Shown here one piece after another: positions 56,973 through 64,000 of a stretch of 64,000 bases of DNA (positions within the stretch are counted from its first letter, which is position 1; every line of letters begins with the position of its first letter). The notes beneath the pieces were generated by a model. It saw nothing but the letters and a program-made list of their open reading frames with translations. It made no database searches and was not told the DNA's origin. This stretch comes from Vibrio rarus. GTDB lineage: Bacteria > Pseudomonadota > Gammaproteobacteria > Enterobacterales > Vibrionaceae. The stretch covers positions 1,240,001-1,304,000 of the forward strand of contig NZ_AP024900.1 in assembly GCF_024347075.1 (NCBI RefSeq), written 5' to 3'. The position numbers were made by a program, and so were the translations under genes.

Positions 56973-58097
56973 ATGAAGAACATCCTATTATCTACCACTG
57001 GAGCTAGCCCTCAAGTACTCACCGAAACGCTGTATTCAATAGCGCACAGTGGTAGGCCATTTCCTGACGAAATTTACGTGATTACAACACAAAGCACCAA
57101 AGACACACTACTCAATGGATTGTTTAGAGACGGTCATTTGGCTAAATTACTGCAGGAATATCATCTGCCGACACCAAAGTTTGATGCAGAGCATATATTG
57201 CTGATCGAAGACCATGATGGTAATGCAATTAAAGATGCAAAAACGGTTGAGGATCAGACCTATATGGCAGACTTTATTACCAAAACAGTAAGAGAGTTTA
57301 CCTGTGAGGCTAATACCGCTATTCATGCTTCATTAGCCGGTGGCCGCAAAACTATGGCGTTTTATTTTGGTTATGCCATGTCTTTATATGGTCGGCAACA
57401 AGATACACTGAGTCATGTGTTTGTGGATGACAATTTTGAATTTGTGCGTGACTTTTGGTTCCCAACCAAAGAGTCTCATTGGGTGACAGGAAAAAATGGA
57501 CAGGGAGAGGTCGATATTAGCCAAGCATCGGTAACACTAGCAGAGATCCCATTTGTGAGAATGAGATCTTCATTAGATCCATCGATTATTGAATCTATGG
57601 CGAATCTATCATTTAGCCAGACAGTAGGCATGCTCAATGCCAGTCACAAGCAAGAAGATGTGCAGGTAACCATAAATAGTTCTGCAAAATTGATTTCGAC
57701 ATTGGGTGTCGACATTAAATTAACAGCGAAAGAAATCGCCTTTTATCTTTGGTTATATCATAAAGGCGAGAATGGGTTACTCGTGGATAGGTATTTTGAA
57801 GAAGATAAGCAAAATAGTATTGAATTTCTAAAACACTATAGCAAGATTGCAAAGGATCCAAGAGTGTTCGAGTCATTTGATACCACACCTGAAGAGTTCA
57901 ATGACGAAAGCTACGACTCAATCCGTGGAATGGAAAAATCCTTTTTGCAGCCTATTTGCTCGAACATTAATCGAAAGTTGAGAAAAGCGTTACCCGCACA
58001 GTCAGCGGAGAAGATTGAAATTTCTTCCCTATCAAAGGAGCATGTTCAAAGATACACCTGCAAATTAGCTTGCTCTGCTTTTAAAGTCATAATTTGA
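56973..58097 (+). CDS. NE0113-family CARF protein (CRISPR-associated ring-nuclease type)
   Basis: This protein of 374 residues starts MKNILLSTTGASPQVLTETLYSI and has ASLAGGRKTMAFYFGYAMSLYG at about 119-140. These are the ligand-binding loops of the Cas_NE0113 (TIGR02584/PF09623) CARF family, related to Csm6/Csx1-type sensors of cyclic oligoadenylates. From about residue 230 a separate C-terminal helical domain (LTAKEIAFYLWLYHK to SNINRKLRKALP) looks winged-helix-like. The frame is open to 56895, but the family start is ATG 56973. No CRISPR array, cas10 or adaptation gene is in the window. A nuclease-like gene follows 92 bp later. Ring nuclease or signal-responsive regulator are the main options. 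Confidence 0.85.
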   Translation: MKNILLSTTGASPQVLTETLYSIAHSGRPFPDEIYVITTQSTKDTLLNGLFRDGHLAKLLQEYHLPTPKFDAEHILLIEDHDGNAIKDAKTVEDQTYMADFITKTVREFTCEANTAIHASLAGGRKTMAFYFGYAMSLYGRQQDTLSHVFVDDNFEFVRDFWFPTKESHWVTGKNGQGEVDISQASVTLAEIPFVRMRSSLDPSIIESMANLSFSQTVGMLNASHKQEDVQVTINSSAKLISTLGVDIKLTAKEIAFYLWLYHKGENGLLVDRYFEEDKQNSIEFLKHYSKIAKDPRVFESFDTTPEEFNDESYDSIRGMEKSFLQPICSNINRKLRKALPAQSAEKIEISSLSKEHVQRYTCKLACSAFKVII

Positions 58098-58189
58098 ACA
58101 TATAAACTCAAGCGTTTCATTGAGAATGATTGCAAGCTTATCAACTCATACAACAGATAAATCACCGTTATTATTGCTGCATCAAATAA

Positions 58190-58915
58190 ATGTTAGCAGT
58201 AACGGTGACTATTATGGAAACAAAATTACTATCGGTTCAGGATTTAGGATACAAGCGACACAATAGAATTCATGCTCTCCGTCATCGTCAAATAAGAGGA
58301 AAATCAAGCTACACTATAGCAAGGGAATTTTCTCAAAACTTACAATTAATGGAGCATGATATACTCAAGTTTTTTGGCCTGCTAACCCGAAGTAAAAAAG
58401 AGAGGATATTAAGATATAGAGCGACTAATGGCACAATTAAGTATCAAGAGATAGATTTCATAGCAGAAAGCGACAACGGTTTGAAATTTTGTGAATTAAA
58501 GCTTAAAAGCCAATTTAAGCAGAAGATGAACAATAAAGAATCAGGTAGATACCAACTGCATAGCACCACTCAAGCAGCCCAGCCTAAGTACATGATAAAT
58601 GGAGCATTATCCATTTGTGTTGATATGGAGTACCTCTATGAAGGAACAAACTCTAATCAAAATACCCACTACAGCAGCATAAGTGAATTGAAAGATCACC
58701 TAGAGAAGAGGAATGTTGAAGAACTCATTTGGCTCAATATTAAAGATATTTTAGATATCGGTTTAAGCAACGGCTGGTTATCAAAATATAGAATTTGTGA
58801 GTTACGAGAAAGTCATCAAATAATGCACAACCCTATGTTGGATATGCCTCCAGCACATATCATCCCGCAAAATACACCATTTGCACTGCTGCGGCAAAAT
58901 ATGCTTAGCATGTAA
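58190..58915 (+). CDS. Putative PD-(D/E)xK-like nuclease, unknown family
   Basis: This protein of up to 241 residues contains YQEIDFIAESDNGLKFCELKLK. Asp89, then Glu102-Leu-Lys104 twelve residues later, on two predicted strands, fit the D-x(n)-ExK core of restriction-like nucleases, with Glu87 close by. The N-terminal basic region (HNRIHALRHRQIRGKSS) could bind nucleic acid. No named family was recognised. Starts at ATG 58190 or ATG 58214 (GGTG upstream) are both possible. Its position behind the CARF gene suggests a functional link. The nuclease call rests on the motif alone. Confidence 0.6.
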   Translation: MLAVTVTIMETKLLSVQDLGYKRHNRIHALRHRQIRGKSSYTIAREFSQNLQLMEHDILKFFGLLTRSKKERILRYRATNGTIKYQEIDFIAESDNGLKFCELKLKSQFKQKMNNKESGRYQLHSTTQAAQPKYMINGALSICVDMEYLYEGTNSNQNTHYSSISELKDHLEKRNVEELIWLNIKDILDIGLSNGWLSKYRICELRESHQIMHNPMLDMPPAHIIPQNTPFALLRQNMLSM

Positions 58916-59016
58916 ATCCCATTTTAAATTCAAATACTTCTTTTTATCGTCATACCATCACACTAAGTCAGTGCTCAGAAATAGCGCAGGAAAAATTCTA
59001 ACGCCGTTATCGAGTA

Positions 59017-59059
59017 TTTTAACAAGCTAGAATGCCCCGTTATTTAGCACGATTGGTAT
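59017..59059. repeat. 43-bp direct repeat, copy 2 (purT 3'-end-like, possible att site)
   Basis: Forty of 43 bases match 21297-21339. Read on the minus strand it encodes TNRAK and a stop, the end of a purT-like gene, but nothing else of purT follows. It lies in the gap 58916-59152 between two accessory genes. Confidence 0.7.
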
Positions 59060-59152
59060 CAATATAAAGAGTTACTTTCATAAGCTTATCAAACTTTATA
59101 TTTGGCTTGAAATGGCCAAAGATATATCCCAATTACCAATAAGGAATATAAC

Positions 59153-60073
59153 ATGTGCAAGCAAAGCGGTTTCAGCAGATATCAAAAACGCGTCATTAAA
59201 TTTTTGTCTGACTACTTAGGTGTAAATATCCCTTTCAGTTATGAACGAACGCAAACAAACCATTTAAAAGTGCTTATAGAGGGTGTGCCTAAACCCATGT
59301 ATACGGGGGCGACGCCTTCAGATAGAAAGTCTTTCAACAACTTTGTGGCTGATGTGAAGCGAGAAATTAAAGCACTGAATAACAGTGAAACATCTACAAC
59401 AAGTGCTAAAAATGTAAAAACCGTCATTGCCCATACAGACAAGTATGACAGAGTGATCAAAAGCAGTGTTAAAGGACTTCGCGGAAGAATTGATACCCTA
59501 AAAACGCGTGAGGAAGAGCAAGTGCTAGACAGCAGATCCATAGAGTGTGTGAACACGTTTCGTAGCGATACAGTAAAACAGGCTGTATCTATGGCGATAC
59601 AAGCAAGAAAACAAGTTAACTACCTAAAAGCTAAGGACATAAAGGAAGTAGAAGATAAAGCTCGAACACACCTGGATTTTATGATGCCAACCATGGCCTG
59701 CTATGCCAACTTACTTAATAACAAAACGAAGTATGCATTAGGCAAAGAGCCTCATCTAGTGGCGGTTAATGATGATCGAGTCGCAGAGGATAACACTCAT
59801 AAATCAAGAGAAATCACGGAATCAGAGGTAGCCATACCGCAAATTAACAGCCAATTGCTGAGCGTTCCTGCCAACGACTTGGTAAAAATGAGTTCAACTG
59901 AGCGAATAAAGCAATTGCGTAACTTGTCCAAAGCTGAAGCACTTTCATTAATAGAAGATATTAAACAGGCCATAGCCCTTAACCGAGAAGAAGATATTCA
60001 ATCCGTAGTCTCAATAATCCTAGAAAAAGAGTTACCCATTGAAGCGATCATTTCACGAATTGAAGCCGCTTGA
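59153..60073 (+). CDS. Unknown protein, first gene of a two-gene unit
   Basis: This protein of 306 residues is not assigned to a family. The N-terminal 75 residues (FSRYQKRVIKFLSDYLGVNIPF, NHLKVLIEGVPKPMYTGATPSDRKSFNNFVADVKREI) look like a small alpha/beta nucleic-acid-binding domain, perhaps HicA- or dsRBD-like. The rest is helical, with a variable Ser/Thr-rich linker and a C-terminal helical module (MSSTERIKQLRNLSKAEALSLIEDIKQAIALN). AAGGAA precedes the ATG. It is 24 bp before the PcfJ-like gene and surely co-transcribed with it. It lies directly right of the 43-bp repeat. Confidence 0.7.
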   Translation: MCKQSGFSRYQKRVIKFLSDYLGVNIPFSYERTQTNHLKVLIEGVPKPMYTGATPSDRKSFNNFVADVKREIKALNNSETSTTSAKNVKTVIAHTDKYDRVIKSSVKGLRGRIDTLKTREEEQVLDSRSIECVNTFRSDTVKQAVSMAIQARKQVNYLKAKDIKEVEDKARTHLDFMMPTMACYANLLNNKTKYALGKEPHLVAVNDDRVAEDNTHKSREITESEVAIPQINSQLLSVPANDLVKMSSTERIKQLRNLSKAEALSLIEDIKQAIALNREEDIQSVVSIILEKELPIEAIISRIEAA

Positions 60074-60097
60074 TAAAGAGTTAAAGGGACGATAAAA

Positions 60098-61267
60098 ATG
60101 AATGTATTTTCTGTACCGATCAGCCAAGTTGGATTTTGCTATAACTTGGAATTTGAAAATTGGCATAATGGCTTGGTTGGCTATCGTGTGTTTGAAGATG
60201 GAAAACGAGAATTACTTGAAGGGGGGCTAGGATTTGGCTTAGACATGCTGCAGACTTTTGAAGGCGCAGAACAATGGAAGGCCCAGATCCCCACCTCAGT
60301 TTATGACATAACATGCCTTTATCCTGAGTATCAATATCAAATGTTGCACTTGGCTTCGTGCTGCTCCAATGCCATCGATTTACTCAATAGTCGGCCTATT
60401 TTATTAGCTCTTATATGTGACAAGTACAGTGTTGATAATTCGCAGGCAATGAGATTAATAGGGCTAGGGCAAAGGCAAATTTTGGCTGAGCTCGGGTTAG
60501 ACTCAACAAAAAGCGCCTTAAAATTTCTCGATAAAGTGATAAAAGACAACAGATTATCAACAAGCTTGAACCTAGTTAGAAGTTTGCTACACCCGGTAAG
60601 TAAACGTTACCTACGCTTTAAACACTATACCGAAGTATTCCACTCTACTGTGATATTGGATCAATCATATCCATTTATGACGGGGACAGCATTAGGTATG
60701 GCTATAGCGAATGCACGCACTAATCCAGAAATAAATATCTCTACTTACTTTACCGATACATTACGCCTAGGAGAAGCCATTGGTGTTAATGATCCTATTG
60801 CTGTTATTCAACGCTTGCCTTCTTTAGAGAGGCTGAGGGACCTCCACGACCGTTGGAGTGAACAAAGAATGCAGCAACGTTTTCAGTTACGCAGACCCCA
60901 AAATACGGACGTGCCTTATGTGAATGATTTCACACTAACTGATGACATGCAGCACATAGCCAATTATCAACAGCTGTGCGATGAAGCCATAGAGATGAAA
61001 CATTGTATCTCGATATACCATAATAGAATAGTCAGTGGACAGTACAGTGCATTTCGCCTGCTCAGTCCAGAGCGTATGACTGTTGGGATCAAACACGTGA
61101 GCACTAAGACATTTCCATATGAAATTGATCAGATCTGTGGGGTGCGAAACGCATCGCCAACCGAAGCAACTAGACAGGTTGTTTATGATTGGTTTGAACG
61201 TAATCGAAAGTCATATAGTTCAAGTAATGTTGTTGCAACGTCAAATAGAGCTATTAATGCCAACTAG
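60098..61267 (+). CDS. PcfJ-like domain protein
   Basis: This protein of 389 residues has a C-terminal part with the PcfJ-like pattern: YQQLCDEAIEMKHCISIYHNRIVSGQYSAFRLLSPERMTVGIKH, then YEIDQICGVRNASPTEATRQVVYDWFER. PcfJ-like proteins are known from conjugative plasmids and phage-type elements and have no proven biochemical role. The N-terminal 280 residues are unfamiliar. AGGGAC lies upstream of the ATG. It overlaps by 4 bp the convergent membrane protein gene. Confidence 0.68.
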   Translation: MNVFSVPISQVGFCYNLEFENWHNGLVGYRVFEDGKRELLEGGLGFGLDMLQTFEGAEQWKAQIPTSVYDITCLYPEYQYQMLHLASCCSNAIDLLNSRPILLALICDKYSVDNSQAMRLIGLGQRQILAELGLDSTKSALKFLDKVIKDNRLSTSLNLVRSLLHPVSKRYLRFKHYTEVFHSTVILDQSYPFMTGTALGMAIANARTNPEINISTYFTDTLRLGEAIGVNDPIAVIQRLPSLERLRDLHDRWSEQRMQQRFQLRRPQNTDVPYVNDFTLTDDMQHIANYQQLCDEAIEMKHCISIYHNRIVSGQYSAFRLLSPERMTVGIKHVSTKTFPYEIDQICGVRNASPTEATRQVVYDWFERNRKSYSSSNVVATSNRAINAN

Positions 61268-62337
61268 TAAGTTGCTAGCTGTTGTGGGTTCTTTACAATT
61301 ACTTGAGCTCGGCCTTTATAGGAAGTAATGCCACCAGTAACACATACGTTCTGGTTTGAGTAAGTGGTATAGAGGGAGCGACCTTGAGCCACATGATTAA
61401 AGTCTGATTTCCAAATAACCACGGAAAATTGTGTTTGTGGAAAGGTGTGGTCAAAATTTAAATAGCTGCCTTTTGCAAAGTCAGTGATTTGCACAACCTT
61501 TCCACATACTGTCGCATTTGTATCAACAAAGCGTAGAGCATTGTTGGCTGTGATGGCTGATTCGGGTGAACTTTTTAAACGAGTGACACTTGCGTTAGGA
61601 GCGTCATTAGTTAATGATTGATAGGCAAGCATACCGCCAATCACAGCACATACGACAATTAAAACCGCACTGATCCCTTTCCAAAATCCACCGTATTCTT
61701 TAGGCTTTGAAGCCCCATGATTAGAGGCATTATTGACTGTTACTTGGGTGAGACGTACTTCATGCAGCAAATCTTTAATCTCGTTTTTTTGCTGTAAATT
61801 GGTCACTTCCATTTCAAGCTTCTGATTTCTTAGCTCGAGCTCATGAATACGTGACTGTGCATCCATCACTGCTTTACTGGCATTTTGTTGGATACGACTC
61901 ACTTCACGTGACGATTTATTTTCCGATAGGGCAAGTACTAGATCTGCATGGGAATTTAGCTGTTTGTCTTGGTAGCGAGGATGAAAGTTCAGCAGTTCTT
62001 GGGTAGTCAAAGCCCCCGATTTTCTGAGCATCTTCATCACAGCGGATAGATAATATTCAGTATCGATGTCGTTTCTCCACGCAGTAATCAGCACGTTACT
62101 ACTGTTGTTATCGGCAACGACAAAGGTCCCATAGAATCGCTCATCCGTTTCAGGGTGGATTAATACACCGTCATACACTGAACGATCTTCATATCTATGG
62201 TCTTGTCTTGCCTGAGATTCTAGTAATAAAGTACATTCCATATCTTCATCAAAGGTAAAGCCAAAACGAAGAGGGAATGAATCTATGTTGCAGTGTTCTT
62301 GATGCTTAACTAAAACACTGATTTGAGAGCGTGACAT
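61264..62337 (-). CDS. Membrane-anchored coiled-coil protein with a C-terminal OB-like domain
   Basis: This protein of 357 residues has an N-terminal alpha/beta region (1-140), a coiled coil (about 145-198) and one membrane helix (GISAVLIVVCAVIGGMLAY, 221-240). The C-terminal domain (about 275-355) shows VCGKVVQITDFAKGSYLNFDHTFPQTQFSVVIW...VCVTGGITSYKGRAQVIV, an OB-fold pattern like nuclease-associated or tRNA_anti-like domains. The OB part would lie on the opposite side of the membrane from the coiled coil. ATG 62337 is chosen over an upstream in-frame TTG. It is divergent from the dual-OB operon. No family name is known to me. Confidence 0.7.
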   Translation of the reverse strand: MSRSQISVLVKHQEHCNIDSFPLRFGFTFDEDMECTLLLESQARQDHRYEDRSVYDGVLIHPETDERFYGTFVVADNNSSNVLITAWRNDIDTEYYLSAVMKMLRKSGALTTQELLNFHPRYQDKQLNSHADLVLALSENKSSREVSRIQQNASKAVMDAQSRIHELELRNQKLEMEVTNLQQKNEIKDLLHEVRLTQVTVNNASNHGASKPKEYGGFWKGISAVLIVVCAVIGGMLAYQSLTNDAPNASVTRLKSSPESAITANNALRFVDTNATVCGKVVQITDFAKGSYLNFDHTFPQTQFSVVIWKSDFNHVAQGRSLYTTYSNQNVCVTGGITSYKGRAQVIVKNPQQLATY

Positions 62338-62578
62338 TTGAAAAACCAACTGAAAAAAACGGACATACAAATTCTATTGATTTCTGAGCTTATGTCTACA
62401 CTCCTCATACCGTTTAAATAACAGAATTAATTATTTATTTGTGATAAACATTATTTCGATTTGAACCAATATATTGCTTTATATTCAACTTGAGTTTTTT
62501 ATAAGCTTATAAACCCCTAGTTATATCCAGTCTAATTCATAATCGTCTCATATTAAGAATGATTGAGAGGTAATAATT

Positions 62579-63205
62579 ATGAATCACAATATTACATCAC
62601 GAACATTAGTTGTTTTAGCTAACTCAGTTAAACATCATCAATGTTGCGTAGCAGGAAAATGTTTAGACACTAAAGAGTGGATACGTCCTGTTGCCAATGC
62701 ACACGGTGCAGAGCTTACGCAACAACAGGCAAGCGTAACGAACCCTTATGGTGTTTACCAAGTAAAGCCACTGCAAAAGGTTAAGATGGGTTTTGAGCAA
62801 GCTGTGCCTCTCAAAAATCAGCCGGAAAATTATTTGATCAATAATGTACGGTGGACACAACAATATAAAATTTCTCCGGCTGATCTACATCAGTTTTTAG
62901 ATACACCTGCTTCTTTATGGGGCGTAGGGGATCGAGTGGACTATCAAGCCATTGTGCGCGGCCAGATAACCATAGGTAACTCTTTACAGTTAATTAAAGT
63001 GGAAGATCTATTGCTATACATTGATGACTATGAAAGGCGCAGAGCATCATTTTCATACAATGGTATTGAATATAATTTGGCAGTAACGGATCCAAGTTTT
63101 AATCGTTACGTCAATGATCAAAGTGACCTCATTGGCATTTTGTGCATTAGCCTTGGTGAAGAGTTTCATGGTAATTGCTACAAACTTGTAGCCGCAATTT
63201 ATTAG
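62579..63205 (+). CDS. Dual OB domain protein
   Basis: This protein of 208 residues starts RTLVVLANSVKHHQCCVAGKCLDTKEWIRPVANAHGAEL. This is the hallmark N-terminal strand set of the dual-OB family often found beside DUF488 genes, with a second OB-like half from VDYQAIVRGQITIG to the end. The function is unknown; nucleic-acid or nucleotide binding is inferred from the fold. GAGAGG lies 8 nt upstream. The DUF488 gene follows after 9 bp, so they are one operon. Confidence 0.78.
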   Translation: MNHNITSRTLVVLANSVKHHQCCVAGKCLDTKEWIRPVANAHGAELTQQQASVTNPYGVYQVKPLQKVKMGFEQAVPLKNQPENYLINNVRWTQQYKISPADLHQFLDTPASLWGVGDRVDYQAIVRGQITIGNSLQLIKVEDLLLYIDDYERRRASFSYNGIEYNLAVTDPSFNRYVNDQSDLIGILCISLGEEFHGNCYKLVAAIY

Positions 63206-63214
63206 GAGATTAGA

Positions 63215-63655
63215 GTGAATATTTATACTATCGGCTTTACTAAAAAAGGGGCAGAGCGCTTTTTTACACTATTGAAGCGAAACGGTGTCAAAACCTTGAT
63301 TGATGTTCGCTTAAACAATGCATCACAACTAGCAGGCTTTGCTAAGAAAAATGACCTTGCCTACTTTTTAAAGGAACTGTGCAATATAGATTATATTCAT
63401 ATGCCTAAACTGTCACCTTCAGAAGAAATCCTTAAAGGTTATAAAGCAAAAACGTTATCTTGGGCAGAATATGAGATAAGATTTAATGCTTTACTACAGC
63501 AAAGAAAAGCGGAAACGTTGCTGAGTGATGATACTCTATCAGACGCTTGTTTTTTGTGCAGTGAACATGAGGCGGATCAGTGTCATCGACGTTTAGTTGC
63601 CGAATACATTGCAAATCACTCCCCGACAGACGTAAAAATTAAGCACCTAAAATAA
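63215..63655 (+). CDS. DUF488 family protein
   Basis: This protein of 146 residues matches DUF488: IYTIGFTKKGAERFFTLL at the start, LIDVRLNN (29-36), and the C-terminal cysteine set CFLCSEHEADQCHRRLVAEY (CxxC 112-115, CHRR 123-126). The family is widespread in mobile and defence-type neighbourhoods and has no settled activity; the Cys/His set could bind a metal. The start is GTG 63215 with AGGAG 6 nt upstream. The next gene starts in its stop codon (TAATG). Confidence 0.87.
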   Translation: MNIYTIGFTKKGAERFFTLLKRNGVKTLIDVRLNNASQLAGFAKKNDLAYFLKELCNIDYIHMPKLSPSEEILKGYKAKTLSWAEYEIRFNALLQQRKAETLLSDDTLSDACFLCSEHEADQCHRRLVAEYIANHSPTDVKIKHLK

Positions 63656-64000
63656 TGAATAAGTTACTGGTTTTATACCCGAAAGAATTTAACTGCTTTT
63701 CTAAACTAAAGCGCAAGCTCGATAGAATCATATCTAATATGGATGATGTTGGATTGCTTACTACTCAAGACGGTCATGAACTATTAAGGCGCTACGCTAA
63801 CAGCATCAACGCTACCTTTGAGAACCATAATGCTCCATTAGATACGTTAAATTTTACACATGCTGTTGTTTTTGATGACGGTGAAGCGTTTACGCGAGAA
63901 TTGGAGCAGATCACAGTACAAAGCATACCTATTCGTGTCATTAAAATTGCAGTTACACGAGTGATCAATATAAAGAACGAGATAGATTATGCCGATAAAA
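63655..64000 (+). CDS. Partial gene of the dual-OB/DUF488 operon, possibly SLOG-like plus DUF4326
   Basis: ATG 63655 overlaps the DUF488 stop by one base and the frame stays open for 115 codons to the window edge. It begins MNKLLVLYPKEFNCFSKLKRK and has FTHAVVFDDGEAF, a Rossmann-like alternation of strands and helices reminiscent of SLOG/YAcAr nucleotide-binding proteins. The last visible residues, TRVINIKNEID, resemble the beginning of a DUF4326 domain. Both assignments are inference from a fragment. It is clearly translated together with the DUF488 gene. Confidence 0.65.
   Translation, partial: MNKLLVLYPKEFNCFSKLKRKLDRIISNMDDVGLLTTQDGHELLRRYANSINATFENHNAPLDTLNFTHAVVFDDGEAFTRELEQITVQSIPIRVIKIAVTRVINIKNEIDYADK

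Noticed and set aside
21297..59059. A single 38-kb island bounded by the two purT-end repeats.
   Set aside because: The interval holds purT, cdd, sbcB, glgC, rmuC, ssb and sbcCD in a normal chromosomal style and no integrase, so the repeats more likely mark only one end of a smaller element.

Overview
The window reads as a chromosomal segment of a gamma-proteobacterium of the Vibrionaceae type, moderately AT-rich. The evidence is the intact thrS-infC-rpmI-rplT and pheS-pheT translation clusters (infC on its typical rare ATT start), ihfA, and the run purT-cdd-yohK-yohJ-sbcB. An AcfD/SslE-type M60 lipoprotein and a DUF3581 protein point the same way. No genus can be fixed from the sequence alone.

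Layout. 1-0.5 kb holds the start of a DUF2786 protein running off the left edge. 0.7-8.1 kb is core metabolism and translation (ydiJ, DUF3581, thrS, infC, rpmI, rplT). 8.2-10.3 kb has a GNAT enzyme, a repeat array built on GACACCCA, and an aldose dehydrogenase. 10.6-15.8 kb is pheST, a DEAD-box helicase and a YwbE protein. 15.9-20.4 kb is accessory: a REP-associated tyrosine transposase (RAYT) between GCCACCCA repeats, a secreted orphan, a bacterial PH protein, a YkgJ cysteine-cluster protein, a GNAT enzyme and a methyltransferase. It separates pheT from ihfA, which are adjacent or nearly so in many relatives. 20.9-26.2 kb is ihfA, purT (with a PurR-like box), cdd, the LrgAB-like pair and exonuclease I. 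26.6-34.8 kb has the M60 lipoprotein, an SDR, AstE and a lipoprotein hydrolase. 34.9-38 kb is glgC, behind a perfect FNR-type box and a CRP-type box, and a MATE exporter. 38-41.3 kb is a three-gene outer-membrane operon. 41.5-43.7 kb holds three nucleotide-related enzymes. 43.7-55.9 kb holds DNA maintenance genes (a WYL regulator, rmuC, ssb, sbcD, sbcC) with an SgrR-like regulator, a lipoprotein and a beta-barrel between them.

56.8-64 kb is the most interesting stretch. It carries a CRISPR-type CARF protein of the NE0113 family with no cas genes or CRISPR array in view. Next is a protein with a PD-(D/E)xK-like nuclease signature, then a 43-bp near-copy of the purT 3' end. Two unknown genes follow, one of them PcfJ-like, and then a membrane-anchored coiled-coil protein ending in an OB-like domain. 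Last comes a tight operon of a dual-OB protein, a DUF488 protein and a third gene cut by the window edge. This looks like a mobile or defence-related accessory region that continues past the right edge. Its function cannot be decided from sequence alone.

Two GTGTC-type and GTGGC-type intergenic repeat families, several long perfect dyads in front of operons, and a tRNA-Thr anticodon-like hairpin before thrS are the main non-coding features. No rRNA, tRNA, CRISPR array or complete insertion sequence was found.
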